Positions 1-11,300 of a stretch of DNA of 34,723 bases are shown here, piece by piece. Every line of letters begins with the position of its first letter. Positions within the stretch are counted from its first letter, which is position 1. Source of the stretch: Acanthaster planci. Its lineage: Eukaryota > Echinodermata > Asteroidea > Valvatida > Acanthasteridae. The position numbers were made by a program, and so were the translations under genes. The notes beneath the pieces are model-generated. The model was not told the origin of the DNA. It was given only the letters and a program-made list of their open reading frames with translations, and did not search any database. The stretch spans positions 697,968 to 732,690 of the forward strand of contig NW_019091435.1 of the NCBI RefSeq assembly GCF_001949145.1, written 5' to 3'.

Positions 1-115
1 GGCTATGTGAGCTACAATGACGTTTGAGTCTTGGCTATGTAAGCTACCATGACGTTTGTGTCTTGGCTGTGTAAGCTACAATGACGTTTGTGTTTTGGCT
101 ATTGATAGCTTACAA
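1..115. repeat. Short 32-bp tandem repeat at window edge
   Basis: Three copies of a 32-bp unit that begins GGCTATGT and contains AGCTACAATGACGTTTG lie head to tail, followed by a decayed fourth copy. The array is cut by the window start, so its full length is unknown. Confidence 0.85.
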
Positions 116-2179
116 TGATCTCCTGACATCAGGAGATAAGCCCAAATTCTCCCAACGTCCCAGTTTTCTCATCACCCAAAAGTTTTGGGGAGGGGAGGGA
201 TCATAACATGGCCCATCCCCCAAGTCTAAAAATGGGGAGATACATCTACACTTGTACATGTATAACGTTACCACGGCTATAGATGGTGAAGTTTTATTGG
301 TTGTTGTGAATTGATCATGTGATATGCTACAAGCTCATGTATCACTTCCGCGTCATGTACATTAACAATGTTGCAAGTTACAAAAAATGATGAATAATGG
401 TGATCTTTCTCACAGTTGATTTATTGTGTCTACTGCATTGTAGTTGTGTTATCTTGGGTGGATAGCTGCGATGGTACTACGCACCATCGATAGTAGGAGA
501 TATGCACTTTGTGGGAGACATTGGAGCACTGTGTCCGCTCGCATATGCAGTCAAACGCACATAAGAAGAGCACTGTTTACAAGGTCATGTTCATAACAAG
601 GATAGTTTTAGGTCCCAAGTCTTTGTTTTTCTTTGTTTTCCATTACTGATAATACAACATAACGATTGTAACAAGGTTATTTGTGAAGTCCCAAGGACTT
701 TGTCATAACAGTGTTCCACTGTACTACTTTCTTCACTCTAACCATGACTGAAACCCGCGAGTTAGACCCTCTGTTCTTGCACCCAGCTATAATGCTCATG
801 GAACACCAATATACTCTCATCACTGTTTGTGCTCCGATTGCCATTGTTTATAAATGTAAAACGCTTATGCCGTTGTCTCTTCTTGTCTGCTCTTCAATCT
901 TGTCATTTTTTTTGGCAGAATTTGGTGTAAATAATGTCTTAAAATTCAACCAGTCAACAAAACCCAGTGCTTTATGATTCCCAGGTTTCTCTTGTAAACT
1001 CCCTCCTCCCCCAAAAAACAAACAACACAACAAAATCAAAATTACAGCTCAACAAAGGACACAACAATCAGTAGCTTTCCTTGTAATTTGCTGTTCAAGT
1101 GTTTAAATTTGTCAAAATGTTTTAATTTATCTGGCTAATTTTGCTTGCTACTTATCTTAAATATGCATGTACTGTACATGTATTACATGCATATAAGATA
1201 GTTCCACTTTAGTCTATGGCCATGGTATAACAAAACAATTTTTTCCTACTGTGACAGGGTCCATGGGTTTTGTAAACCCTAAGGGGCAAATGACATTCAA
1301 GGCAAAGCTGAGGTTGCCAATTTTCCCCTGTGGTGTGGTGTACATGTACAAAACACCATGGACCCCTACACCACATGCACACCATTGCCCCTGGACTTGG
1401 ATTGCACAACGTGTAAGCTGCTATCATGTTGAGTTATTAAAGTCCAATTAAGATTGGGGCATCTAACAAAGCAGATACATGTATGTTGGGTCAGTAGTGG
1501 AACGTGCTATTATTCTAAATGTGTAGAATGGGGGGGTTATATCTGCAGATTGTGAAGATATTTTTGGACTTTCCAACAACTAAAATGTTGCAGTATCACT
1601 AAAAAGGATAACAATTGTAAAAGCTATAAATATGCCAATCTGATACACAATTTAATACGCATTCACAGATGTGCATACATGTATACAAGATTCTCTGTCA
1701 CAAACATTGTCCCAATATGGTGCCTCCCCCTACTCTTCTTTTCAAATACATGTATTCATGGACAGGCAAGTCATCCCCCCACCCTTCCCCATGCCTAATT
1801 TCCAGCACAGATTGATGTGTCTGATTATGATGTGGCACATGGTAATGTTCCTGATGATTGTGCCAAATAACACCTCTTCAGCCTGTGTGCATACATGCTA
1901 TGCACAGTGCAGATGTTCAATGAAGCGGTTCACTCACCCATGTTGATACATATACATGTACATGTACCTGCAAAATATGGTGCAGTCAATATGCATCATG
2001 AAAGTTTGACGTCCAGTTTGCCGATACATGTGTGTAGCAATCTGTTGGAAGGGATGTTATTTGAGTGAAACTTTAATGTACACAGTACAGCTGTACAATA
2101 TGCTGTACGTGTACATCTCAACTTTGTCATAAGGCTGTGATACTTGTTCCATAGCTACATGTAACTTTTGTATTTATAG
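116..2179. other. 5' flank or intron 1 of HSPA13, no coding exon recognised
   Basis: This stretch precedes the first visible HSPA13 exon. The acceptor at 2178-2179 (tatttatag) enters the gene in phase 1, so a short upstream exon with the start codon must exist. I found no ATG followed by a handful of codons and a good GT donor in the right phase, so exon 1 may be here unrecognised or outside the window. The DNA is AT-rich and carries scattered ACATGTA palindromes (for example near 1165, 1675, 1955 and 2155). No ORF here resembles a protein I know. Confidence 0.5.
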
Positions 2180-2322
2180 GTGCTTCTATACTGGCTCTAC
2201 TGCTAGCAGGCTACCTTGGACAGCATTATCTACCTCCTCCGAAACCAAGGATTGTTGGGATAGACCTTGGCACAACTTATTCTTGCATTGCAGTGTATCA
2301 TGCTGTCACCGGTGAAGTCCAG
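2180..2322 (+). CDS. HSPA13: HSPA13 exon with membrane anchor and phosphate loop 1
   Basis: The exon starts after a pyrimidine-containing acceptor ending tag (2177-2179) in phase 1 and ends at CAG|GTCAGA (donor at 2323). It encodes a hydrophobic stretch of about 13 residues followed by [17 protein letters not shown], the first ATP phosphate-binding loop of the HSP70 family. The hydrophobic stretch fits the uncleaved or signal-like N-terminus known for HSPA13. Only a short N-terminal piece, with the initiator Met, is missing upstream. Confidence 0.93.
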
Positions 2323-5300
2323 GTCAGATTTACTGAGCTTCATTTGGAATAGGGAGTAATTTGACAGATTCACCTGTTCTAATGAAGGATCATTTTAAAA
2401 GCCAAATTGAATTTGTGAAAGATTATGTTGTTAAGTAAACAAAGGACAGCAATTCATTGGGGGATAATATATAATTTATAAACCTATGTGTGCAGTGTAT
2501 GCAAGATGTTGACTGTGGAATTGAACAAACTTTTAGATACAAAATACTTTGTTAGGCCCCCCCCCCAAAAGACTTCTGTTTCTGGTCATGGGCTTGGTCC
2601 AAAAGTGGTGCCGTGATGCATGTTTTTTTCCTTTTTTTTTTCTTAGACGTGATGTGAATGCACATATACTTTAGAGCGCATGGCCTTGTTACTACGAGAA
2701 GAGTGAATTAACAACTTTGAATTAATAAAAAGACCATAAAATATGACGAGAGGCAATGGTTTCAGTCATCTCACTCAAAAAAGAGGCTTCTATTCTTGGA
2801 AAGATTGAGCTTGTTAAAATACAGCAGCACTCACAACCACGGAAAAATCATATGTTAAAAATAAATGTTCAATTCCAGTTTCCAGTTTTCAATGAAATTC
2901 TTATGAAGAAGCTGCATATGTGACCTTCTTTGCACATTATTTTCTGCTTTAGCTGAGAGGAAACAAGTTGCAGGTCAAATATGGCCCATGAAAAAAATCA
3001 TTGGAAACAGTTCAGCTCCTCAGTGAAAATGAAAATAGAATTCTCATGAGGTGAATGATACACTGTGCACATTGTTTTCCGTTTTAGAAACAAGCTGCAT
3101 ATAAAATATTGGGGGGAAATTTGGCTCAGAAAATAAAATCTCCTCACTCAAATCTGCTCTTAGCAAGTGACAATGCATGAGTTATTATGTACCGGTACAT
3201 GTACATGTATGGTTGTCATAATGTGATGTCCATCGCCACTACACGCACTGCATGCGTATGTACCACCACTACCTCACTGACACTGAAATTAGACTGGCCT
3301 TTTATGGGTTGTTGCTTAAAAGTGTTTCTAATTTGTATACCTAAGCAGGACGTAAGACCACTTTGTTTGTCTGGTTCACAGACATGGGCCTGGGTCCGAA
3401 TCAATTGGCTACGGCCAGAAATTACACCAAGTATTTGGCAGCATCTATGGCCAGTTCTTGTAGAATCATGCATGATATCAAGCCGCAGCCAACTGATTTT
3501 GACACGAATGACAGCATCTTATAAGAGTGTCCGACTGAAAGGTATGGAGGCCTAGGGGGATTCCTTCACCATACGTATTACTCAACCCCCCCATCAAAAA
3601 CACATTACACGGTAGCAGAATTCCTGCCAATCAAGTAAGTTTGGTGGCTTTTGGAAATCATTTTATGCAAAATAAAAACTCTTTATTTTGCTGACGCACA
3701 GGTCTGTAGCAGCGTGCGTGGTGACCAGAAACCGGAGCCTTTTTTAGACTTAGGTTTTTGTATATTTGGCAAACTTTTGTGCTGGTCAGCATTTCAAGAT
3801 TTTACACATTTTGAGAACCAACTCCAATGGTTTTAAAAGTTTTGAAAATAAACTATTATTGTATTTAGTGTTTAATACTGGTAAGTTACATGTATATAGT
3901 CATTACCAAATCATGTCTCCATTGCGGCTATATTTTTTGTAATTTTGCTGAAACTTTTGAACAGTGTCTTTGACTTGTATGAAAATTTTCCACAATCTGA
4001 CCACTGACTGTGCTGTTTAGAAATGAAATTTGTATGATGTATGGTACATGAAATACTGGAGAAAACATTGAAACTGGTATGCGTGGAAGAACTGGTTCCA
4101 GCACAAACGTACATGTACATGAACATGGAGCTACGTGTACATGTGCGTGCGCCGCATACTGGGTATCGATCTGTGTACTGGTTCTACTGTGCCGCATATC
4201 TCCTTCTTGTTGATTTACGATAATGTCAAAACTGTATCATTGGTGAATGTATTAGAAATTCGGTGAAAGAACTAAGATTGAAATTCTTCCCGTCCGCAGC
4301 TGCACATACTGTGCATGCCTAAAGGGCACACACTGTGGTATTTTCTATCCACAGTAATACATGTACATTACAAAAATTAATATTCATTAGATATTGAGTC
4401 CTGATGGCAAGTTCATTTTAAAAATATTGGACTGGACTCGCAGGTGAAATGGGTACAGAAACTGTTTTATCAACACAAAAACGTGTATTGCAAGGGAGAT
4501 ATTAATATGTGCCACTTTTATTAGACTTGGCTCTTCTGAATAAGATTCAATAAGAGAAAGTTAGCATCGTTGGAATCGGTCTTTAAAACTATTGTGTACA
4601 GTGTAGTTTCCACCTAAATCCAGTTTACTCTCACTTTGCATAACGCTAGTTTTTCTTTGAATGCATAATGTGTATAAATGTTTTTTCATGGACTGCAGGT
4701 AATTGAGTTAGACAACCACGACACCATTCCATCCATGGTGGCCTTCACTCCAGAAGGGACAGAACTTGTTGGCTACAGTGCTTTATGTCAGGCTGAGCAA
4801 AATGTCGTCAACACTATATATGATGCAAAACGGTTCATTGGTAAACGATTCACTCCAGAAAAATTGAAGGAAGAGGCTTCCAGATACTCATTTAAGGTAT
4901 AGTTTTGGTTACGGTGTATGTACATGCACATGTCCATGTGTACATATTACATGAAAGTTGCAATTTCACTTGACAAAGAATTACATGTACATGTATGTTC
5001 TTTTAAATGTCGTCTCCCTGTACAGTGTACCGTATGTTCAAGCAACATGTGCAGGTACACTGTACATGTACATGTATATCGCCATGTCCTGGTGGGCCAC
5101 TCTCAGTCACTTGATGATCTTAAGTGTGTGGTTTTTTCCTTAGAAATTATAGCCTTTCACTCAATTTATAACTCAACCCATGCTTCTTAAAAGTCCAGTC
5201 TTGACTACTTTGGAATTTTTATGAATATCAAATTTACATGTAGCATGGTTAGCATTCCTAAAGTACATGTTCATATACTGGCAATCTTGTCAAAGAGAGC

Positions 5301-8300
5301 AACGTATTTCTTGTCCAATGTAATTGTACGTGAAATCACAAAGTTTCATCTCACTAGCAAAATACAGTAATGCATATGTTGAAAGCTTTCTTGTATTTTT
5401 CTGTGCATAAAAAAGTTTATTCTATGTGATACATGCCACTAAAACATCACATGATTATGCATGTACATGTACATGCACATATAAGTGGAAGACTGTAGAC
5501 AATATTTCAAACATTCCCATGCAGTGATATCAAGTGCAGTATGACTTTCTTTGTGAATTAGTTGTAATTTATGTGCTTAGTAATAATAAGAATAAATCAA
5601 AAAAGGAGAATTTATTCCCCTTTCTTATTGTGTTCATTTGAAAGACTCAAATCCCAGGAATTAAAAGCCGTGTAAAGTGATTTATTGAGGTTCAATCTGA
5701 TTTAGAGCAGACACCAACACACATATATTGCATGAAGACGTAAAGCCACTAAATGCCACTTCCATGAAAAATGAGATAATATCTATTGAAAGTTCAGTGC
5801 CAAGTACATGTAAATGATAGTGTAGGTGTTTGGATCAGAGCCTGTGTACATGTATTCCCATATAATTGGCTTTGTGCCTTCTTTGTGCACGCTTTGCTCT
5901 CTTGAGTGTTGTCAAACATTGTTTGATCTGTTCTGACAGGTAAAACTACAAGTAGATAATGACTTGGCAACATTTGAAGTGAACTCACAGGTTGTTTCAC
6001 CGGAGTATATAGGATCACGCATCATTCTGCATCTGAAGGAAAAAGGAGAGCGCCAGCTAGGGGTTACAGTGGACAAGGTAGTCATATCTGTGCCTGCAGA
6101 TTTTGATGAACTACAAAGGAACTACACAAGGGCAGCTGCCCAACTAGCAGGTAGGTGGCAACTGATCATACCTTGACAAGTGGGTAGGCCTGGTCTGCGG
6201 CCTTTAGTTTGACAAGACTGGTCCCTGACTAGTGATTAGGTGAGTTTGGTCCCTGGCTGGTGGTTGGGTAGGAGTGAAAAACATTTAGATACTTTTCCCA
6301 TACCATTCATATTTAACAAGCATTGTTTACTATAAAAATGAACTCCTGATTGTGTCTATCAAAACCTTAAAAACCTCTTTTAAACTTTTGGGGAAAATCT
6401 GCAAACGAATATAGAACTTTGCTCACTTAAATGTGTAATCACCCCAACCTTAGTCACTGGCAGGTTGATTGGTGAGACTGGTCTCCGGCTGGTGGTTGGT
6501 TGAGACTGTTTACTGGCTGGTGGTTGGGAAAGATTGGTCCCTGGCTGCTGGTTGGTTGAGACTGGTTACTGGCTGGTGGATGGGGAAGATTGGTCTCCGG
6601 CTGCTGGTTGGTTGAGACTGTTTACTGGGTGGTGGTTGGGGAAGATTGGTCCCTGGCTGTTGGTTGGTTGAGACTGGTTACTGGCTGGTGGATGGGGAAG
6701 ATTGGTCCCTGGCTGTTGGTTGGTTGAGACTGGTTACTGGCTGGTGGATGGGGAAGATTGGTCCCTGGCTGCTGGTTGGTTGAGACTGTTTACTGGCTGG
6801 TGGTTGGGGAAGATTGGTCCCTGGCTGTTGGTTGGTTGAGACTGGTTACTGGCTGGTGGATGGGGAAGATTGGTCCCTGGCTGTTGGTTGAGTAGGACTC
6901 TCCTGTGGCTAGTAGTTTTAGACTGGTCCCTGGCTGGTGGTTAAGTAAGACTGGTCCCTGGTTGGTTGTTGGTTGAGACTGGTTTCTGGCTGGTGGTTGG
7001 GGAAGATTGGTCACTGGTTGTTGGTTGAGTAGGTTTGGCCTGTGGCTAATAGTTTGAGAATGGTCCCAGGCTGGTGGTTGGGGAAGACTGGTTATTTTTA
7101 TTTGAATACACACAACGAGATGAAAGATCTTATTCTCTCTGTTGGAATAACTTGGGTCAAGCTGTGTCTCACAGCCTCAGACCTCAAGTGTCTTCTGTAG
7201 AATTCAAGCAATGCCAAGGAGAGCCGCCTTCTGCAGCAGTTCCACCTTGACCACCAAGTCAATTTCACCAAGATGTTTCTCAAGGGATCCAGGAATGGTA
7301 CCTAGAGCCCCCTCTACAACTGGAATGGCCATAACATTGACATTTCATACCTTTCATAGCTCCCTTGCCAAATACAGGTATTTCTGGACCTTTTTTCTTC
7401 TCTCTGCTGGCAACTGTAGTGTCACCTGTCCACAGCCTTATCTAAAACAACCAACATCTGGCCTCCTGTGTTCTACAACATGGTCAGTCTGGATGTTGAA
7501 ATCCAAGAGAACCTTGACATCCTCTGTCTCTATTACCTTTTCTGGGACATGTTCCTACCACTTCCCCTTGACTGCAACTCCTCCTTTCCGACAAAGATCC
7601 CAGTGTATTACATGTACCTTGGCTAATTTGTTGTGCCTTCCCTTGTAAACCATCTAGGCCATCTTGCTAAACTCACAAACCAAGTGAAATACAATCTCTC
7701 TCCCCTCCCCACACCTCCTACACATTAGCATCACATTTGCTCCCTCTATCCCGGCCCGCATCATGTTCATCTTCAGTGCTTGGTTCTGCGCCGCTATTAT
7801 CAAACATTCTATCTCCTTTAAGTCACCATCCTTCAAACATCCCCAGGTCTTGTCCCCTGCCTCCTCTGTTTCTCTCAGAAACTTCCCTAGTCTTAAGAGG
7901 CTTGCTGTCCTGGAACTTCTACTTTCTCTTCCTCTTGTATTGTCCAGCATGCAGCTCCATTCCCACAACATATTTCTTGGCCAACCTCAGCAGTCCACGC
8001 TGAGCCCAAAAACATACCCATCAAGAATTTTGTTCTTGATGCTCACACAATGTGTTCACACTCATCAGTCCCCATCCTCCATCATTCCTCAGCAAGTAGA
8101 GTCTGCTGACTTTGGGGAGTGCAGTTCACTGTCAAGAAGTGCGTAACCTTGATGTTGAAAAGGGGGAAGAGGATGAACTTCGAAGGCATTCTTCTACCCA
8201 ATGGATCTATCCTAAAGGCATCTTGGGGTGTTAAAGGTGGACAGCATGATGTATAAGGAAGTGAAGGAAAGGATAGGCAAAAAGTACATCAGGAGGGTCA

Positions 8301-11300
8301 AGAAGTGTCTTCAGTCAAAACTGAATGGTGGCAATATGGTGAAGGTGGTCAATACCTGGGGCTGTGTTGCTGATAAGGTACTGTGCTGGACCAAGGCTGA
8401 GTTGGAGTCTCTTAATGGGAAGACCAGGAAGCTGATGATGCATGGTGTGCTGCATAAGCCCAGCTGAACATCGGGACTGTCTGCACCAGAGAATCAATCT
8501 CCTCCTCATTCTTGGCAAACAACTTTAAGTCATCCATAAAAAGGGGATGATTAATTCGGCAGCCATCCTTCATAACACAACAAGCTCTAACCTTTTGCAA
8601 AACCAGCAACAACAGCATCAGCACCAGTACTATTACAAAAGTGGTGACAAGAAGTCCCGTTGAAAATCCCTTGTCTGATACTGACGACATTGATACTGCC
8701 ATTATTTGCAGTCAGTGTCGTCCTCCAGGTCTTCCTACTGTTGCCCAGCAATTAATCACCATACCCCCAACAGTGCTCACTAAATTCAAACACTCATTAT
8801 CCACAAGTGCGCCACCATATCGCATGCCTTCTTGTAATCAATCCGAGCCATAGACAAATTGGCTTTCCTTTTCATGCAGTCTTTCAACAGGGCCTTGTCA
8901 ATCAGCAGTGGATCCTTTGTTCCCCTTGTCCTCTTCTTACACCCTTTCTGCTCGTCTGGAAACAAGCCATTCTCCAGATGGGTGTAGTTATCCTTGGTAA
9001 TCATTCCTGTCAAGCGCTCGTAAACAATGGGAAGACAAGTAATAGGTCCATAATTACTCACAACCTTTCCTTTCTTAACATCCTTCATAAGTAAAACTGT
9101 CCTACCTTTACCCACCTTGAAAGATTCCCACACATGACACACTCCTCTAAATGCCCACTAAGTCTGACATGCACACTGCTGAAATACTTCAACCAGTACC
9201 CGCGAACATGACCCACACCCGGCACTTTCCAATTCACTAACTTCCTCAACTACTTCCTCACCTTCTCCACGGTAATCTGTACTTCCTCTGACCACCATGC
9301 AATGATTATAATTTCTGATAATGACACCAAGGATTCCTCAAAAGTGTCCGAGGCACTGTAGCTCGCAAGCCTGAAAAAACCTATAGAGAAGAGACAATGA
9401 GAGGCAGTTACAGTTTTAGAGGTGGGAGGAAAACCCTGGAGGAATATTCTGGGTAAAACCCACGGAATCAGGTAGGGACTAAAAAGTCAATCCACATGTG
9501 CACCGGGCCAGGATTAGAACCCGCACCGCAGAGGTGGAAGGCGAGGAAAGAACCACTACGCCAACCTCACTCCCCATTATTGGCTGGTAGGGAAGACTGG
9601 TCCCTTTTAGTCATCTTCTGATCTCATTGCATGATTTGCCATTAACCCCTAAGTTCACACGGTCTATGTCTGCCACAGGCGGGCACTGTGGCTTGTGTGC
9701 CCGTTTCCTAGTAGTCCATGCATGCCCAGCATCAATGTCCAGCCCCCACTTGTACATTGAGTGCACGTCACAAGTTTTTATTTCATCTAATACCCAGTCA
9801 ACATTACCTGTAAAATTTGCCTATTTTCTCCAGATGTTGTTCCTTGGAAATGGAAAACTGAAAGAGTCACCCCAATATTCAAAGGTGGTGATCGAGATGA
9901 GATCAGTTATTACAGACCTATTTCAGTTCTCCCACTTGTGTCTTAGATTCTGGAAAGGGCTTTTATTGAGCAGCAGTCTGGTTTCATACTGCATCATTCC
10001 ACTCAGACCACGGTTCTTGATGTTACTGATTTCATTTTGCATAACATGGATTCTGGTACCATTACAGGTGCCATTTTTCTCAACCTGAAAAAAGCATTTG
10101 ACACTGTCGTCCGTAACATTCTTCTATCAAAATTGCATGGTTGTGGGGTCAGGGGCCTTGAGTTGAAATGGTTCGAGTCTTATTTAAGTGGAAGGGTACA
10201 GGCTACCAAAATTGACGATGCTTTATCAGACTGTGGTAGTGTTCAAGTCGGAGTCTCACAAGGTTTGATACTAGGTCTTCTGCTTTTTACTGTTTTTATT
10301 TACTCTCTCCCATCAAGCATTACTGTTTCTGAATGCAAAATAAATATGTATGCAGATGATACACTGCTGATGTTCAAAGGAATTCCAGAGAGTTTCTGAA
10401 TAATATAATGATTATAGGCATGGAGCAGGTGTGTAAATGGTTACACGAACACAAGCTCACCCTGAATGTTAGCAAAACAAAGTTCATGGTTTTTGGCACC
10501 TGCCATCGATTATCTCACGTTGAGGATATTCAAATTGCTTCAAATGGAAAGACTCTGGAGCGTGTCAATAGTTTTAAATACTTTGGGGTTATGCTGCACA
10601 AGTCAATATCATGGTTGGATCACATCAACCTTGTTGCTGAGAAAATCTCGCAAAAAATAGTTTTTTTTTTCAATGCTCCGCTAAACCTTGTCTTCCTGCT
10701 TTGATCTTTAAAATGCTTAATTGTGCTATGGTTTTGCCTTTATTCGATTATTGTAGCATTGCTTTGTCCAGTTATTTTTACAGCAATATTGAGAGACTTG
10801 TCAAGCTGCACAATCGACTTGGGCATGTTGGGAGATTAATTCTCAATGCTCATTACAGAACTCATATTGCTGACTTACATGAAGCACTCTCTTGGACCAC
10901 ACTTCCTCAACGCTGGCATTCTTTACAACTGTGCGAGGTCTACAAGTGCCTTAGGAAACTTAACCCCCACTACTTTACATGTAATTCTCACTTCAAACCT
11001 CCAAGCTACTCTTTTGGCACCCAATCACTGTCAAATGGCGAATTATAGATGTCATAAAAGCCTAAGACCAATGTTGGTAAACGCACCTTCCAATATCTAG
11101 GGACCTTGGAGTGGAATAAGCTGACTACCCCTCAAAGGCAGGCAGAGTCCCTCTATAAATTCAAGTGTCTCCTGTAGTTTTAGTTTGTGTTTTATTTATT
11201 CATTGTTACGAGATTTAATTGCTGATAATTTTAATCCTTTATTTTAAAATTAAATTCTGGTCTTAGTTGATTATTATAACATAACATATTAATTTTGACA

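Larger units (their letters stand above)
7093..9345 (-). mobile_element. R2-superfamily (REL-endonuclease) non-LTR retrotransposon, 5'-truncated
   Basis: Read on the minus strand, this block gives the 3' two-thirds of a single-ORF LINE: reverse transcriptase, connector, CCHC-like finger and C-terminal restriction-like endonuclease. It ends in an A-rich tail (AAATAAAAATAA) at 7093-7105. There is no sign of the 5' end. All parts carry stops or frameshifts, so it is dead. The 3' tail abuts minisatellite units on the left. Clade assignment (R2, NeSL or R4-like) is inferred from the RPD motif and overall order; a protein search is needed to decide it. Confidence 0.8.

Noticed and set aside
1-115. 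CRISPR-like array (regular repeats)
   Set aside because: Units are directly adjacent with no unique spacers, and the DNA is from an animal nucleus.
203-250. ATG near 208 as HSPA13 exon 1
   Set aside because: No GT donor in the required phase follows within a plausible distance, and the peptide shows no anchor-like residues.
6790-7113. Pro/Gln-rich minus-strand ORF of 107 codons
   Set aside because: It lies wholly inside the 56-bp minisatellite and its repeats follow the DNA period.
7211-8146. Plus-strand ORFs of 88-145 codons
   Set aside because: They are shadows of the minus-strand LINE, whose reading frames carry the recognisable motifs.
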